DNA of 6,311 nucleotides. It comes from Alphaproteobacteria bacterium (GTDB taxonomy: Bacteria > Pseudomonadota > Alphaproteobacteria > Rickettsiales > SXRF01). Numbering within the stretch: position 1 is the stretch's first letter; each line of letters begins with the position of its first letter. The notes under the pieces are model-generated. The model was given only the letters and a program-made list of their open reading frames with translations, was not told the DNA's origin and did no database searches. The position numbers were made by a program, and so were the translations under genes. Location: assembly GCA_019243895.1 (NCBI GenBank), contig JAFATP010000018.1, positions 1 through 6,311 on the forward strand, read 5' to 3'. Below are positions 5,212-6,311 of the stretch, one piece after another.

Positions 5212-6311
5212 GATAGGCGGGAATCGAAACGCCCGCATTTTGGACGATATGACCCGCACGACCTCGGATGTTTTTAGCGAAAAAAAGCCCCCTCCGCCCC
5301 CGCCGCAAGGGGAAGCGAATGCCGCCGCCGAAGCCCCGGCTATAATGCCGGACGCGCCCGCGCTTCCGCCGAAGCCGGCCATGCGCCTGGGCGAAAAGCT
5401 GATAGCCATGGGCATCATCTCCAACGATCAGCTTCAGGTGGCGCTCACCGAGCAGCGCAACTCGAAGAAGATGCTGGGCGGCGTGCTGGTGGAGATGGGC
5501 TTCGTTACCGACAGCGTGCTCAGCGAGATCCTGGCGGAAAGTTCCGGCGCCAAGAAATTCGACCCCAAGACGACCATCCTGGATGTGGAGCTGGTGCGCC
5601 GAATACCGAAGGATGTGGCGCAGCGCAACAAGGTGATCGCGGTAGCCTACGAAAACGAAACGGTGCAGCTGGCCATCACCGATATCTATAACGTGCTGGC
5701 CATCGATCAGGTGCGCCGCCATTTTCCGCGCAATACGCAGATCGTGCCGGTGTTCAGCACCGAGACGGAAATCCTGGAGCTGATCGACCAGTATTACGAT
5801 TATGAGCTGGAAATTGACGGCATCCTGCGCGAGATCGAAACCGGCATCCGCGAGAACGCCAAGCTGGACGGCAAAGACCAGGGTTATATCAACCCCACGG
5901 TGCGCCTGGTGAACGCGCTGTTGATGGACGCTATCAAGGGCGGCGCCTCCGACCTGCACTTCGAGCCGGAAGGTTCCTTTCTCCGCCTGCGCTTCCGCAT
6001 CGACGGGCAGATGGTGCAGGCGCGCACGTTCCACCGCGATTACTGGGGGGCAATGGTGGTGCGCATCAAAATCATGTCCGGCATGAACATCGCCGAGACG
6101 CGCCAGCCGCAGGACGGCCGCATCAGCTTCACCGTGCAGGGCCGCGAGGTGGATTTCCGCGTCGCCACCCAGCCCACCATTCACGGCGAGAACATCGTGA
6201 TGCGCCTGCTGGACAAGGCCAAATCGCTGGTGCCGCTGGCTCGCCTCGGGTCCAGCGATCACAATATCGCGGTGCTGACGAAGCTGCTGCTGCGGCCCGA
6301 CGGCATTATCA
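5210..6311 (+). CDS. GspE/PilB-family assembly ATPase with N-terminal MshEN domain, 3'-truncated
   Basis: This is a cytoplasmic hexameric ATPase of the type II secretion/type IV pilus family, which powers assembly of pilins or pseudopilins. The window holds the first 367 residues. Residues 1-57 are a low-complexity leader rich in Ala and Pro, including six prolines (27-32). Residues 59-111 form a two-motif MshEN domain, the c-di-GMP-binding form of the T2SSE N-terminal domain. The N2 domain follows: LVNALLMDAIKGGASDLHFEP (ending at P253), RIDGQM (from R263), IAETRQPQDGRI (R298 to R304 within it), VDFRV, then PTIHGENIVMRLLDK. The sequence stops at RPDGII, where the Walker A loop normally follows, so ATPase competence cannot be judged. 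ATG 5210 has the best ribosome-binding site; ATG 5249 and 5381 are alternatives, and the frame is closed by TAA at 5195. Whether it is PilB or GspE cannot be decided without the C-terminus and neighbours. With the prepilin peptidase upstream it suggests a shared machine. Confidence 0.92.
   Translation, partial: MIGGNRNARILDDMTRTTSDVFSEKKPPPPPPQGEANAAAEAPAIMPDAPALPPKPAMRLGEKLIAMGIISNDQLQVALTEQRNSKKMLGGVLVEMGFVTDSVLSEILAESSGAKKFDPKTTILDVELVRRIPKDVAQRNKVIAVAYENETVQLAITDIYNVLAIDQVRRHFPRNTQIVPVFSTETEILELIDQYYDYELEIDGILREIETGIRENAKLDGKDQGYINPTVRLVNALLMDAIKGGASDLHFEPEGSFLRLRFRIDGQMVQARTFHRDYWGAMVVRIKIMSGMNIAETRQPQDGRISFTVQGREVDFRVATQPTIHGENIVMRLLDKAKSLVPLARLGSSDHNIAVLTKLLLRPDGII

Noticed and set aside
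5201..6262. Long open frame of 353 codons on the minus strand
   Set aside because: It lies wholly opposite the ATPase gene. The His/Leu/Gln-rich translation shows no motifs and is what the antisense of GC-rich codons produces.

Overview
The window looks like chromosomal DNA from a GC-rich bacterium (roughly 60% G+C by eye), most likely an alphaproteobacterium. That placement rests on remembered resemblance of the large flavoprotein, especially its cysteine-rich segment, to proteins of Rickettsiales and relatives. No 16S or other phylogenetic marker is present, so it is an inference. All four genes lie on the + strand and nothing points to mobile DNA, tRNA, rRNA or CRISPR.

Layout: (1) bases 1-1014 are the 3' three-quarters of purD, the ATP-grasp glycinamide ribonucleotide synthetase. 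(2) Bases 1011-1778 are a complete type IV prepilin peptidase (PilD/GspO family) that overlaps the end of purD by 4 bp. (3) Bases 1778-5149 are a 1123-residue flavin and iron-sulfur oxidoreductase whose start codon shares one base with the peptidase stop codon. It joins an unrecognised helical N-terminal region, a GltD/NfnB-like module with two clusters of four cysteines, and a PyrK/NfnA-like module with a C-terminal [2Fe-2S]-type cysteine motif. (4) Bases 5150-5209 are a 60-bp AT-rich gap (35% G+C) with a perfect 8-bp hairpin next to the next start codon. (5) From 5210 to the window end is the N-terminal part of a GspE/PilB assembly ATPase, cut just before the expected Walker A motif.

The first three genes overlap and are probably one translationally coupled transcript: purine synthesis, prepilin processing and a redox enzyme. 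The ATPase has room for its own promoter and start-site control. The peptidase and ATPase would serve the same type IV pilus or type II secretion machine: the peptidase matures prepilins and the ATPase drives their assembly. The ATPase carries a nearly ideal two-motif MshEN c-di-GMP-binding domain, so assembly is probably controlled by that second messenger.

The most interesting items are the single-chain Nfn-like oxidoreductase with several altered cofactor signatures and an unexplained N-terminal region, the c-di-GMP-binding motif pair in the ATPase, a hairpin that could hide the ATPase ribosome-binding region, and a perfect 12-bp inverted repeat inside the coding sequence of the oxidoreductase iron-sulfur region.
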